From contig JBDSXW010000059.1 of assembly GCA_039925965.1 (NCBI GenBank), positions 62,001-126,000 on the forward strand: a DNA stretch of 64,000 bases. Direction: 5' to 3'. Both the position numbers and the translations under genes were made by a program. Positions 1 through 8,006 of this stretch are shown one piece after another. The notes below the pieces were generated by a model. The model had not been told where the DNA came from, did no database searches, and worked only from the letters and a program-made list of their open reading frames with translations. The stretch's first letter is position 1. The number at the start of each line of letters is the position of its first letter. The DNA is from JAZKFT01 sp039925965. Its GTDB lineage: Bacteria > Bacteroidota > Bacteroidia > Chitinophagales > Chitinophagaceae.

Positions 1-141
1 CGTTTTGGAATCAAGAGCGCCTTCGGCATAGGTATTTGTGTCGAGGTTATAGATCCGGTTGATCACTTTGTTGTTCTTGCTTAATATGAGCTCGTTCATT
101 TTTTCGCGGTACTCGTTGAAATCTGCTACTAATGCGTTCAT
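1..141 (-). CDS. Carboxymuconolactone decarboxylase/AhpD-like protein (N-terminal fragment)
   Basis: The minus strand opens at an ATG and runs off the left edge with 47 codons visible. The fragment begins MNALVADFNEYREKMNELIL and continues with a stretch containing RIYNLDTNTYAEGALD. This matches the usual start of Bacteroidota carboxymuconolactone decarboxylase family proteins (AhpD fold), small alpha-helical proteins that use a CxxC pair for redox or act as lactone decarboxylases. The CxxC region would lie beyond the edge, so activity cannot be judged. It ends only 12 bases before the amidase stop codon on the same strand, so the amidase gene probably lies upstream of it in one transcript. 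The family call rests on recognised wording of the N-terminus only. Confidence 0.6.
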   Translation of the reverse strand, partial: MNALVADFNEYREKMNELILSKNNKVINRIYNLDTNTYAEGALDSKT

Positions 142-153
142 TTGGTGTCAGTT

Positions 154-1311
154 TTATTTTAGGTTTTTCAAAAAGTCTTTCATGCCCTTGTAGACCTGGG
201 TGGCCACCTGTTTCCGAAATTTGTCGTCGAGAATCAGTTTTTCATCGTCCGGACTACTGAGAAAAGCCACTTCCACCAGGCTGCTATTGAACTCGGTGGG
301 TTGAATGGGTTGGAAATTGAAATTGCCCACATTGCCAAATTCTTTAAGGCTATCGATGGAGAGGAGCCGCTTCAGGATGGCCTGCGTAAACGGCCGGTAG
401 GCCACATGTTTGTAATAAGTAGAAACGCCGCGGGCGGTAGGTCTCGATGAACTGTTGAGGTGAAAAGAAATGAATAAGTCAGGCCAGATTTGTCGCAGAA
501 AAAGCACCCGATCCTTATTGTCGAAAGTGGTATCATTTTCCCGGGTCATGATTACAGTGGCATGTTTTCGGGTAAGAATGTCTTGTAATTCTTTGGCGAA
601 AAGCAGGGTATAGTTTTTTTCCTGCACTCCTGGTGTTACACCATCCGCGCCGAGGTTGGTACCACCATGCCCTGCGTCTATGGCGATTACCATATTTTTT
701 ATTGTCGGCTTTGGGGGAAACTGTTTGATCTTGAGTTGTAGCGATTTGCCCCGGTACCCAATAGCATAGCCCCATGGTTGCTGGTGTTTCAGGCTGATCG
801 CGACCCGTACCACATCGTCTTCTGTTTGTTCAAAGGCGATGCTTTTGATCTCTTTTACATTTTGCAACTGCGTGATCCAGTTGGTATTGCTCATCACGCC
901 ATATATCTCTATAACAATCCTTGCTGGCCCGGTTTCCAGCCAGCTTTTGTAGGCGATTTTTTTGCTCAGGCTGATGGTCAGGTAGTCAAATCCATCTTCA
1001 CCCCTTGTACTCCAGCTTTCGGTAAGGGCGGGTTTTTGAATGGCCGTGTCCAACCTGGTCACCATCATTTTTTTATCTAGGTAAGCGCTGTGATTTTTAC
1101 TAAGCCGGACCTGGTATAGTTCGTTGGCGCTGTCGATAATTTTTAGAACAATGCCCGTATCGATATAGCCCATTTTGGCACTACCCAGCCGGTCTTCTCC
1201 GTTGCTATAAGCCAGTTGGGGTAGTTTGCCGGTGATAATTCCATTGTACTGAGAAAAGCCTGCACTCATTTTCAACAAAAACAAAAGCAGTAGGGCAAGG
1301 TATTTGTTCAT
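154..1311 (-). CDS. N-acetylmuramoyl-L-alanine amidase (Amidase_3, secreted)
   Basis: A zinc amidase that cuts the bond between N-acetylmuramic acid and L-alanine in peptidoglycan, acting in the periplasm during cell separation or wall turnover. Residues 1-20 form a signal peptide ending at FSQ. Residues of roughly 22-90 resemble an SH3-like domain and 100-197 an AMIN-like beta domain. The catalytic Amidase_3 domain covers about 207-383. All expected zinc and catalytic residues are visible: H215 in DAGHGG, E231 in QEKNYT, H284 in SFHLN and E347 in EVAF. At 385 residues it has normal AmiC-like length. It is a single gene pointing towards the AhpD-like gene. The first ATG is followed immediately by the signal peptide, which supports this start. 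Confidence 0.93.
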   Translation of the reverse strand: MNKYLALLLLFLLKMSAGFSQYNGIITGKLPQLAYSNGEDRLGSAKMGYIDTGIVLKIIDSANELYQVRLSKNHSAYLDKKMMVTRLDTAIQKPALTESWSTRGEDGFDYLTISLSKKIAYKSWLETGPARIVIEIYGVMSNTNWITQLQNVKEIKSIAFEQTEDDVVRVAISLKHQQPWGYAIGYRGKSLQLKIKQFPPKPTIKNMVIAIDAGHGGTNLGADGVTPGVQEKNYTLLFAKELQDILTRKHATVIMTRENDTTFDNKDRVLFLRQIWPDLFISFHLNSSSRPTARGVSTYYKHVAYRPFTQAILKRLLSIDSLKEFGNVGNFNFQPIQPTEFNSSLVEVAFLSSPDDEKLILDDKFRKQVATQVYKGMKDFLKNLK

Positions 1312-1421
1312 GTTATAAAAATAGCAGGTCTTGCCGCTAAAATATAATGCGTTGCCATTTTTTCACTAATAAACTAATGGAAGTGGCACGATTGCTAAAC
1401 ACTTTTTTTATAATGAATGAA

Positions 1422-1450
1422 TTGATGTAAAAAGGATACTTATAGCTTTG
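1422..1450 (+). promoter_or_regulatory. Bacteroidota-type promoter for the beta-barrel gene
   Basis: TAGCTTTG at 1443-1450 fits the Bacteroidota -7 consensus TAnnTTTG. A TTG at 1422-1424 lies 18 bases upstream, close to the usual -33 spacing. The start codon of the downstream gene follows after 54 bases. Confidence 0.5.
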
Positions 1451-1504
1451 CCAATAAATTGACAGAGGAAATAACGTTTTTGACAAAAAATAAAACCATA
1501 CAAC

Positions 1505-2011
1505 ATGAAAAAACAAATCATTATTTTAATTGTATCTGCGGCGATGGGCACTACAGGATTTTCACAATCCACCTACAAAAGCGCTATTGGGGCCCGGATA
1601 GGCAGCACTTATTACGATCTTATCTCTGCTTCTTTTAAGACGTTTATTTCTAAACCAGGTGCCATAGAATTAAATTTGGGTTTCGGCTCAAGAGGTTATT
1701 TTGGTTACGGCAACACAGCTACGGTGTCATTTGCAGGAAGCTATCAACACCATTTCGACATTCCCAAAGTGCCGGGTTTAAAATGGTTTGTTGGCGGTGG
1801 AGCTACAGTGTACAATGCTTTTTCTGATTATGATGCGTATAAAGGCTTAGGATTTGGGGTGTTTGCCACAGGCGGGGTAGACTACAAAATTGCCAGGATA
1901 CCACTCAACGTAAGTGCAGATGTACGTCCCACCATTAATATCACAAGGCCCGGCTACTACAATTCTTTTTATGGCAATTATGGGGTTGCTGCAAGGTATA
2001 CGCTTAGGTAG
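1505..2011 (+). CDS. Secreted small outer-membrane beta-barrel-like protein
   Basis: Function unknown. It is a 168-residue protein with a clear signal peptide (residues 1-20, ending GFSQ). After that come alternating aromatic and glycine-rich strands typical of small outer-membrane barrels, for example repeated short FGxG and YGNxG segments and a C-terminus ending in AARYTLR. Terminal aromatic-x-hydrophobic patterns of that kind are common in proteins inserted by BamA. The length would suit an eight-stranded barrel. It is monocistronic: it stands between the divergent amidase and a convergent epimerase, with its own promoter upstream. It could be a general porin-like or lipid A-related barrel, but nothing in the sequence selects a specific role. 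Confidence 0.7.
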   Translation: MKKQIIILIVSAAMGTTGFSQSTYKSAIGARIGSTYYDLISASFKTFISKPGAIELNLGFGSRGYFGYGNTATVSFAGSYQHHFDIPKVPGLKWFVGGGATVYNAFSDYDAYKGLGFGVFATGGVDYKIARIPLNVSADVRPTINITRPGYYNSFYGNYGVAARYTLR

Positions 2012-2192
2012 GAGGTATTTGAAAAAGATCCATATTGTGGGTATTGGCCGGTTTACAAATTGCAGCCATTCTGGCTCGAGTATATCTCAGATAAGTCGGA
2101 ATCAATGAGTAGGGCGATGCACTTCTTGAAATTTTTTAATTTTGGAAGGAGAGAGGAGTATGGGTATGTTCAATGTTTTCTGTATAACTATA

Positions 2193-3170
2193 TCACAACA
2201 AATGGTACCGTTTCCTGGGCGTTCGGCTAATGATCTCCCGCAATGCATCCCCCAATAACGGATACTGGAATGTGAACTCCGCCTCCAACGCTTTGGTAGG
2301 CACCACCCAACGGCTTTTCAGTATCAGTTCTGTTTCGGTGCCAATAATTGCAGCCCCTATTTTAAGCACCCATTCATATGCCGGGAATCCAAATTTATAG
2401 CCTGCGATATTGCGGAGCGTTCGCATAAAAACCTTATTGGGTAAGGGGTTGGGGCTGCTGCAATTATACACGCCTTCTACTTCCTGATTGTCAAATGCCC
2501 ATTCCATCATGCGGCAAACATCCTGCACGTGCACCCAGCTATACATTTGCCTGCCGCTGCCTTGCCTGCCGCCTAGTCCACACTTCAGCAGGTTAAAGTA
2601 AGGGGTCATCACACCGCCCATACCAAGGGAGATCGCCATTCTTAAGGCTACTTTCCGGATGAAAGGAGTACGATTTTCAAAGAAGGTTTTTTCCCAAACC
2701 TTGCAAACCCGCACACTGAAATCGTCTTTGATTTCCCCGGTGGCTTCATCCTGCGGACGGTCGGTAGCATCTCGGTAGATGGTAGCGCTGGCCGCATTGA
2801 TCCATAATTTGGGAGGTCGGGTAGCCTGGCGGATCGCCTCGCCTATGGCATTGGTACTTTGAATACGGCTATCGAAAATTTCTTGTTTGTTTTTGGCGTT
2901 ATAACGGCAGTTAACGCTCTTGCCACATAGGTTGATCACAAGATCGGAGCCATCCAGTTCCCTGCTCCAGTCGCCCTGGGTCTTCGCATCCCAAATGACC
3001 AGTTTAACGCCGGGTTGAATAATAGCATCCTCTCCGATATCATAGCTATTATTGGTTCCTTTTACCTGCCTGCTTAGTATTACAATCTCATTGTCAGTTC
3101 CAAAATGTTTTACCAGGGCCTGGCCGATAAAGCCGGTTCCTCCGGCAATTACTATTTTTTTATTTTTCAT
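2193..3170 (-). CDS. TIGR01777 family NAD(P)-dependent epimerase
   Basis: A short-chain dehydrogenase/reductase-type epimerase of the YfcH/SULA-like TIGR01777 family. The dinucleotide-binding glycine motif GGTGFIGQAL lies near residue 9. The family signature regions are present: INLCGKSVNCRY around 85-95, and the C-terminal DUF1731-like region with LPNKVFMRTL and a GxELVLKSRWV-like stretch (here ELILKSRWV). The 325-residue length is normal. The substrate of the family is unknown. It is probably the last gene of a three-gene minus-strand run (GbsR-type regulator, small membrane protein, epimerase), with a gap of only about 30 bases to the membrane protein. Confidence 0.9.
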   Translation of the reverse strand: MKNKKIVIAGGTGFIGQALVKHFGTDNEIVILSRQVKGTNNSYDIGEDAIIQPGVKLVIWDAKTQGDWSRELDGSDLVINLCGKSVNCRYNAKNKQEIFDSRIQSTNAIGEAIRQATRPPKLWINAASATIYRDATDRPQDEATGEIKDDFSVRVCKVWEKTFFENRTPFIRKVALRMAISLGMGGVMTPYFNLLKCGLGGRQGSGRQMYSWVHVQDVCRMMEWAFDNQEVEGVYNCSSPNPLPNKVFMRTLRNIAGYKFGFPAYEWVLKIGAAIIGTETELILKSRWVVPTKALEAEFTFQYPLLGDALREIISRTPRKRYHLL

Positions 3171-3200
3171 GATAATTGATATATGATAAATCCCGGATTG

Positions 3201-3572
3201 TTATTTTAAATGCACCAGTTCTCTTGCATAGATCACTTGTAGTTCTCGAAAACAGAGATACAAATAATAGATGGCCATGAACGGTGCAAAAAACAACAGG
3301 ATGAAATAAGCAAAAGCAAATGGCGGAATCATCAACCCCAGCACCATGCAAACGAGCGCGGCCAGAGTGAGATGCTGATAATAATACCTGCTACTACCCT
3401 TGTTGCTGAACCAGCCTTGGCCGAAGTGTATCAGCATACTGATTACCTGCAATGCTCCGACCACAAAGTATCCAACGAAAAAAGTGATATCCAGCATTGT
3501 CAGGCCCAAAACAATAAAGACCAGTATGCTTACCACCTGAACCCAGCAATCAATTTGCTTGAACGTTTTCAT
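3201..3572 (-). CDS. Small polytopic membrane protein, unknown
   Basis: Not recognised. It has 123 residues with about four hydrophobic segments, near residues 12-32, 34-52, 68-88 and 90-110. Short loops contain HFGQGWFSNKGSSRYYYQ between the second and third. There is no catalytic motif. It lies between the MarR/GbsR-type regulator upstream and the epimerase downstream on the same strand with short gaps. It is therefore probably co-transcribed and perhaps controlled by that regulator. Confidence 0.72.
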   Translation of the reverse strand: MKTFKQIDCWVQVVSILVFIVLGLTMLDITFFVGYFVVGALQVISMLIHFGQGWFSNKGSSRYYYQHLTLAALVCMVLGLMIPPFAFAYFILLFFAPFMAIYYLYLCFRELQVIYARELVHLK

Positions 3573-3666
3573 AACTTTATATTTTATAGTTTCAGAAAAA
3601 AATGAAAAATCATATTCAAATAAAAACCGCAGAGCGGTTAATATTTTTAATTTAAAAGATAGCCGG

Positions 3667-4173
3667 TTATTTGAAGAGCTTTAATAAAGTCCCGACAAAC
3701 CAGTTTTCATCTGCTTTAATAATAGTGTCGAGTGTTTTATCCGCCTGCAAACTGAATTTTTTGATATTGCTGATCGCCTCGGTAAATGTTTTATTCGCTT
3801 TGTCATTCCTGTCGCCATCTACCTCAATTACTGTGTCGAGGAATTTGAGCATTGGTTCCAGCTCTCTTTTTTTACGCTCTTTTACGATGATGCGGGCCAC
3901 TTTCCAAATATCTTTTTCAGCAGTAAAAAATTCTTTTCTTTCTCCGGTAATGATTACCCGGTCTACTAATGTCCAGTCGATCAATTCCCGCAGGTTCATA
4001 TTTACATTACCCCGGCTTATGGCCAGCTGTTTCATCACATCGTCGGCACTCAGCGGCTCATGGCTTACCAGCAACAGGGCATGAATTTGCGCCATCGTTC
4101 GGTTGATACCCCAGTTACTGCCGAAACTACCCCAGGCGGCTATAAACTGTTTTTTGGCGTCCTCTAATTTCAT
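3667..4173 (-). CDS. GbsR/MarR-family transcriptional regulator
   Basis: A winged-helix DNA-binding protein of 168 residues. The winged HTH covers about residues 20-90, with LLVSHEPLSADDVMKQLAIS followed by RGNVNMNLRELIDW, which is the recognition-helix region of GbsR-type MarR proteins. The C-terminal half is helical, and in this family it mediates dimerisation. It leads an apparent minus-strand operon with the small membrane protein and the epimerase, so autoregulation is plausible but not shown. The ligand is unknown: the choline/betaine role of Bacillus GbsR should not be assumed. Confidence 0.88.
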   Translation of the reverse strand: MKLEDAKKQFIAAWGSFGSNWGINRTMAQIHALLLVSHEPLSADDVMKQLAISRGNVNMNLRELIDWTLVDRVIITGERKEFFTAEKDIWKVARIIVKERKKRELEPMLKFLDTVIEVDGDRNDKANKTFTEAISNIKKFSLQADKTLDTIIKADENWFVGTLLKLFK

Positions 4174-4239
4174 GGTATAAAGCTATGGGAAGATGCTTAA
4201 ACTTTCAAAAAATATTGAAAATAAAATTTCATCTATCTT

Positions 4240-4350
4240 TTGCAGCGTTTCTAAATAAGCGTTTGTCTATTGGATTAATAAATACGTTTTTAAGTAAACA
4301 ACCAAAACTAGCTGTGAGAAAAATCCCGTCCTAAGACGGGATTTTTGTTT
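4240..4350 (+). ncRNA. Possible small RNA ending at an orphan terminator
   Basis: A strong hairpin (4321-4344) with a following T-run has no plus-strand gene upstream for more than 2 kb. A loose -7-like TATCTTTTG at about 4232-4241 would give a transcript of roughly 100 nt. No known RNA family is recognised. The hairpin may equally serve minus-strand readthrough from the pckA side. Confidence 0.25.
4321..4349. terminator. Rho-independent terminator hairpin (bidirectional)
   Basis: AAATCCCGTC and GACGGGATTT form a perfect 10-bp stem around a CTAA loop, followed by TTTG on the plus strand and by TTTTCTC on the minus strand. It lies in the 434-base gap between the regulator start and the pckA stop. 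Apart from the two terminators, that gap holds no gene I can support. Confidence 0.7.
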
Positions 4351-4543
4351 GGAGAAATGCTTGACCCACAAGATCTTATATACTAAACAATCATCATCGA
4401 GTTGATAAGCCATTCGTCATTAACCTTCCGGTATCCGATCTTTTTTTCATTTATAGTTTATCAGAATACCTATAGTGCGGATTCGATGGATTGGTAGATG
4501 TCGCAATGCCTGATCCACTCCCGAATAGATATCTAGTGCACCT

Positions 4544-4580
4544 AAAAAAAAGCCCTCTGCATGGCAAAAGGGCTCTTATT
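4544..4580 (-). terminator. Terminator of pckA
   Basis: On the minus strand, AGCCCT and AGGGCT flank a 12-base loop and are followed by a run of eight T (plus-strand A-run at 4544-4551). It sits about 30 bases after the pckA stop codon. Confidence 0.75.
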
Positions 4581-4607
4581 ATGGCTGGCAATCGGAAAGA
4601 AGCGATT

Positions 4608-6212
4608 TTATATTATTGGTCCAGCTGCACGTATTTCGTCATTCACGCCTGCGGCATATTTCCCAAAATTGGTAATAAACTGCCTTGCAAGGTTTTCGGC
4701 GGTGGTATCATAGGCAGTTTTATCGGCCCATGTGTTGCGTGGGCTTAATATTTCTGCCGGTACGCCCGGGCAGGAGTCAGGCATTTGCATGCCAAATACC
4801 GGGTGAGCATCAAAATTCGCCTTATTTAATTCGCCGTTTAATGCTGCTGTAATCATGGCCCTTGTGTAAGAAAGCTTCATTCGTTTACCCGTCCCGTAAC
4901 TGCCGCCACTCCAGCCCGTATTAATCATCCAGACATTTACCTGGTGTTCTTTCATCTTGTTACCAAGCATTTCTGCATACTTTCCTGGGTGTAAGGGCAT
5001 AAAAGGTGCACCAAAACAGGCACTGAATGTGCTTTGAGGTTCGCTCACGCCAGCTTCGGTGCCGGCCACCTTGGCTGTGTATCCGCTAATAAACTGGTAC
5101 ATTGCCTGACCCGGGCTTAGTTTACTAACCGGTGGAAGAATACCATAAGAATCGCAAGTCAGGAAGAAAATATTCTTAGGAATATTGCCCACCGATGGAT
5201 GTATGGCATTGCTGATAAAGTGGAGTGGATAGCTAACCCTGGTATTGGGTGTAATGGCATTTGAATCAAAATCAATTTCATTGGTACCTGCCTTAAATGG
5301 CGTATTCTCCACCAGGGCTCCGGCGCGCACGGCCCTAAAAATCTCAGGTTCAGTTTCTTCAGTCAGAAAAATAGTCTTTGCATAGCAGCCACCTTCGAAA
5401 TTAAACACGCTGTCTGCCGTCCATCCGTGTTCGTCGTCGCCGATCAATTTGCGGTTGGGATCGGCACTAAGCGTGGTTTTGCCGGTTCCGCTCAGGCCAA
5501 AGAAAATTGCCGTGTCGCCACTCTCGCCAATGTTGGCGCTGCAATGCATGCTCAGTACTTCCTTGTCGTGGGGCAATACAAAATTCAATACAGAAAAAAT
5601 GCCTTTTTTCATCTCACCAGTGTAGCCGCTGCCACCGATGAGGATCATTCTATGTTTAAATGAAATGATGGAAAAATTGTGCTGGCGGGTGCCATCTACT
5701 TTCGGATCGGCATGAAAAGAAGGCGCCTGGATAATATGCCAGTCGGGCTTAAAATTGTCAAGTTCCTCTTCCGCAGGCCGGAGGAACATATTATAACAGA
5801 ACAGGTTGCTCCAGGCATCTTCATTGATCACCCGGATATTGAGCCGGTAGTCATTATCAGCACATGCATAGGCATCGCGAACCCACACTTCCTTACCACG
5901 GCTGAGATAACCGGTCAGCTTTTCTTTTAATTGCAAAAAATATTGCTCATCGATTGGTGTATTAAAACCACCCCAATCCACACTATGTTCCGTAATCTTA
6001 TCCAATACGATAAACTTATCCTTTGGGCTGCGACCACTAAATTCACCTGTATTAATTACCAATGCACCGGTATTACTCAGGCTGCCATCGTGGCGGTCTA
6101 TGGTTTGTTGGGTAAGTTCTGTAGGGGACAACTGGTAGTGCACGTTTTCATTATGGATACCAATTTTTTCCAATGCAGCCAAAGGCATTGGGATCAGAAT
6201 TTGTTCGTTCAT
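4608..6212 (-). CDS. pckA: Phosphoenolpyruvate carboxykinase (ATP)
   Basis: Converts oxaloacetate and ATP to phosphoenolpyruvate and CO2, the committing step of gluconeogenesis in the cytoplasm. The 534-residue length is normal for the ATP-dependent enzyme. Visible motifs are the oxaloacetate-binding RSPKDKF at about 61-67, the P-loop kinase-1a motif GLSGTGKTT at 239-247, the kinase-2 motif IGDDEH near 257-262, and downstream the adenine-binding segment around NTGWSGGSYGTGKR. All catalytic parts are intact. It is monocistronic, with its own terminator downstream and a -7-like element upstream. Its presence fits growth on amino acids or organic acids. Confidence 0.97.
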   Translation of the reverse strand: MNEQILIPMPLAALEKIGIHNENVHYQLSPTELTQQTIDRHDGSLSNTGALVINTGEFSGRSPKDKFIVLDKITEHSVDWGGFNTPIDEQYFLQLKEKLTGYLSRGKEVWVRDAYACADNDYRLNIRVINEDAWSNLFCYNMFLRPAEEELDNFKPDWHIIQAPSFHADPKVDGTRQHNFSIISFKHRMILIGGSGYTGEMKKGIFSVLNFVLPHDKEVLSMHCSANIGESGDTAIFFGLSGTGKTTLSADPNRKLIGDDEHGWTADSVFNFEGGCYAKTIFLTEETEPEIFRAVRAGALVENTPFKAGTNEIDFDSNAITPNTRVSYPLHFISNAIHPSVGNIPKNIFFLTCDSYGILPPVSKLSPGQAMYQFISGYTAKVAGTEAGVSEPQSTFSACFGAPFMPLHPGKYAEMLGNKMKEHQVNVWMINTGWSGGSYGTGKRMKLSYTRAMITAALNGELNKANFDAHPVFGMQMPDSCPGVPAEILSPRNTWADKTAYDTTAENLARQFITNFGKYAAGVNDEIRAAGPII

Positions 6213-6239
6213 ATTAGCAATCTGTTTTATTTAGGATGG

Positions 6240-6247
6240 CAAAGCTA
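6240..6247 (-). promoter_or_regulatory. Candidate -7 element of pckA
   Basis: On the minus strand TAGCTTTG, a full match to TAnnTTTG, lies about 28 bases before the pckA start codon. No clear -33 TTTG is seen at the expected spacing. Confidence 0.4.
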
Positions 6248-6368
6248 CACTTACCTATCTCCACGACGCCTGATGCAGGCCACATTTTTTTGAATAAAAA
6301 ACACGATAAAGCAACTTACCACTACGAGCAGGAAGTAGAAATGGAGAATGATTGCCGATTATCTAACC

Positions 6369-6385
6369 AGCTTTGCAAAGCTTTG
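6369..6385. promoter_or_regulatory. Overlapping perfect palindromes, possible operator
   Basis: AGCTTTGCAAAGCT (14 bp, perfect) overlaps CAAAGCTTTG (10 bp, perfect). It lies in the 431-base gap between divergent pckA and the iron-sulfur gene, in the right place for a regulator of either. Nothing else is recognised in that gap; a 61-codon minus-strand reading frame there resembles no family I know. Confidence 0.3.
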
Positions 6386-6643
6386 AAGAATTTAGATTTT
6401 TTTTAAAATACCCATGTTGCCACATTGAATTTTTGAAAAATCCTTTTAAAAGCAAGTGGTTTTTAAAAAATCTCTGATGCCGCCTGCCCGGAAGTCGACT
6501 TCCATGAATGGATATACCGATACGATGGGCATCATTATGGTCGGAAAACTGCGGATATTGAATGCGTGAATGTTTTCAAAAACATTACGTGCTACCTTAA
6601 TAAAATTTTCTAATTTCCCTTTTAAAAACACTTATTGCAACAT

Positions 6644-7087
6644 ATGCCACAAAAAACATTTCACTATTCCAACGGTGATATTACTGTTGAATGGAAGCCG
6701 GAACTCTGTATTCATTCTACTATTTGCTTCAAGGGCTTGGGAGAAGTATTTGATCCGCGCAAGCGGCCCTGGATAGATATGAGCGCCGCAGGTACGGCGC
6801 AGATTATAAATCAGGTAAAAAAATGCCCGAGTGGTGCGCTAAGCTATACGGTCAACGAAAAGCCGCCAGTTAGTGGGCCATCGCCGCAGCTAAATGAGCG
6901 TGTACAACTGGCTACCATTGAATGCCTGAAAAATGGCCCCTACCTCGTTCGCGAAATGGTCACGATCCGCAAACCTGATGGCAGCGAAGAAACCAGGGTA
7001 GGCAGCACGGCACTATGCCGTTGCGGCGCTTCCGGCAATAAGCCCTATTGCGATGGAAGCCATAACAAGGTTGGGTTTGAGGGGTGA
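6644..7087 (+). CDS. Fused mono-cluster (YjdI-like) and CDGSH iron-sulfur protein
   Basis: Two small iron-sulfur modules are joined in 147 residues. The N-terminal part (about 1-70) matches the (4Fe-4S) mono-cluster family Fer4_19: it has CIHSTICFKGLG followed later by VKKCPSGALSY. The C-terminal part carries CDGSH-type ligands, CRCGASGNKPYCDGSH, the C-x-C-x2-(S/T)-x3-P-x-C-D-G-x2-H pattern that binds a redox-active 2Fe-2S cluster. A role in electron transfer or iron-sulfur trafficking is expected from the families; the partner is unknown. An upstream TTG is in frame, but the ATG giving MPQKTFHY is preferred. The gene converges with the SUI1-like gene. Confidence 0.88.
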   Translation: MPQKTFHYSNGDITVEWKPELCIHSTICFKGLGEVFDPRKRPWIDMSAAGTAQIINQVKKCPSGALSYTVNEKPPVSGPSPQLNERVQLATIECLKNGPYLVREMVTIRKPDGSEETRVGSTALCRCGASGNKPYCDGSHNKVGFEG

Positions 7088-7126
7088 TTATTTGACAATA
7101 TCCGACAAGTGGCAACACGTAAAATA

Positions 7127-7174
7127 GTCATTAGTTAATAGGTCATTGACTCAAAGGACCTATTAACTAATGAC
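7127..7174. repeat. Perfect 18-bp inverted repeat, TTAGTCATT/GGTC word family
   Basis: GTCATTAGTTAATAGGTC (7127-7144) is repeated exactly as its reverse complement at 7157-7174 across 12 bases. It lies between two convergent genes and could fold into a long hairpin, but there is no T-run. It belongs to the word family seen again near 25.8, 31.7, 49.7 and 58.4 kb. Confidence 0.9.
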
Positions 7175-7203
7175 CTAATGATTGGCAGCTGAATTATTGC
7201 TGC

Positions 7204-7548
7204 CTATACCCGTTTCGCTTTTACATAACCATTTTTCCCCAGCCATACCATCACTTTATCCCGATGATCGCCCTGTACGATCATTTCACCGTCTTTTACC
7301 GAACCTCCGGTACCGCAAAAGGTTTTTAGTTTTTTGCAAAGTTCTTCAATATCCGTAACACTGCCTTCAAAACCGGTGATTAAGGTTACGGCTTTGCCGG
7401 CGCGGTGCTTTGTCTCCAGCCGCACTTTTAATAATTGGTTAGATGGGGGCAGGGTATCCACCTGTTCCTGCTGTTCTTCATATGGCTTAAAGTCAGGATC
7501 GGTAGAAAACACCAGGGCAGACAAACTGTTGAATTTATTCTTTGACAT
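7204..7548 (-). CDS. SUI1/eIF1-like translation initiation factor (YciH family)
   Basis: A 114-residue protein of the SUI1 fold. Residues of about 40-112 hold the family core: a RLETKHRAGKAVTLITGFEG stretch, then CKKLKTFCGTGGSVKDG and VQGDHRDKVMVWLGKNGY, matching bacterial YciH. In archaea and eukaryotes the family helps start-codon selection; in bacteria its role is less clear. The N-terminal 35 residues are a polar, probably disordered extension. It is a single gene convergent with the CDGSH protein. Confidence 0.9.
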   Translation of the reverse strand: MSKNKFNSLSALVFSTDPDFKPYEEQQEQVDTLPPSNQLLKVRLETKHRAGKAVTLITGFEGSVTDIEELCKKLKTFCGTGGSVKDGEMIVQGDHRDKVMVWLGKNGYVKAKRV

Positions 7549-8006
7549 ATTGAAGTGTTATCAGGAGCAGCTAAAATTAATCCAATCCGGATGATAAAAA
7601 AATACCAGTAACAATGGTTAAGTGAAATAGCGGGAAATGCAAGGTTTTGTGAGCCGGCGTTTTATCAATAATCCACAGCGGTGGCGAGGCTCCGTTCATC
7701 ATTTGTACTACCATTTTGCAATAACCTACAACGTCGGCAAGGTGCAGAAAAGATATGTTGCAAAAAGCCAATCATCCGGATTTAAAGCAGCCTTAGCCAT
7801 ATCTCCCTTGTTTTCCGCCTGGTACACAGTTCTGAAATTAGTCCTTTTTAAGGCCACTAGCTTTGCGGTATCAAGTAAAAGACCTGGCAATTCTTTCAAC
7901 GACGATCAATTGTTTAGACCCGGTACGCTTTCTTATAAATGGCTAAGCCGGTATGAAAATGTTATAAGTAATTCACCAGAGCCGCTTCACTATAAAAAAG
8001 AAAAAC
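7549..8006. other. Intergenic region with one candidate -7 element
   Basis: 458 bases with no gene I can support; the reading frames on both strands resemble nothing known. TAGCTTTG at 7858-7865 fits the Bacteroidota -7 consensus and could drive the repeat-protein gene, leaving a leader of about 135 bases. Confidence 0.4.

Noticed and set aside
6446..6631. 61-codon minus-strand frame upstream of the CDGSH gene
   Set aside because: No family resemblance; it sits in a region that should hold promoters. A decayed gene cannot be excluded.
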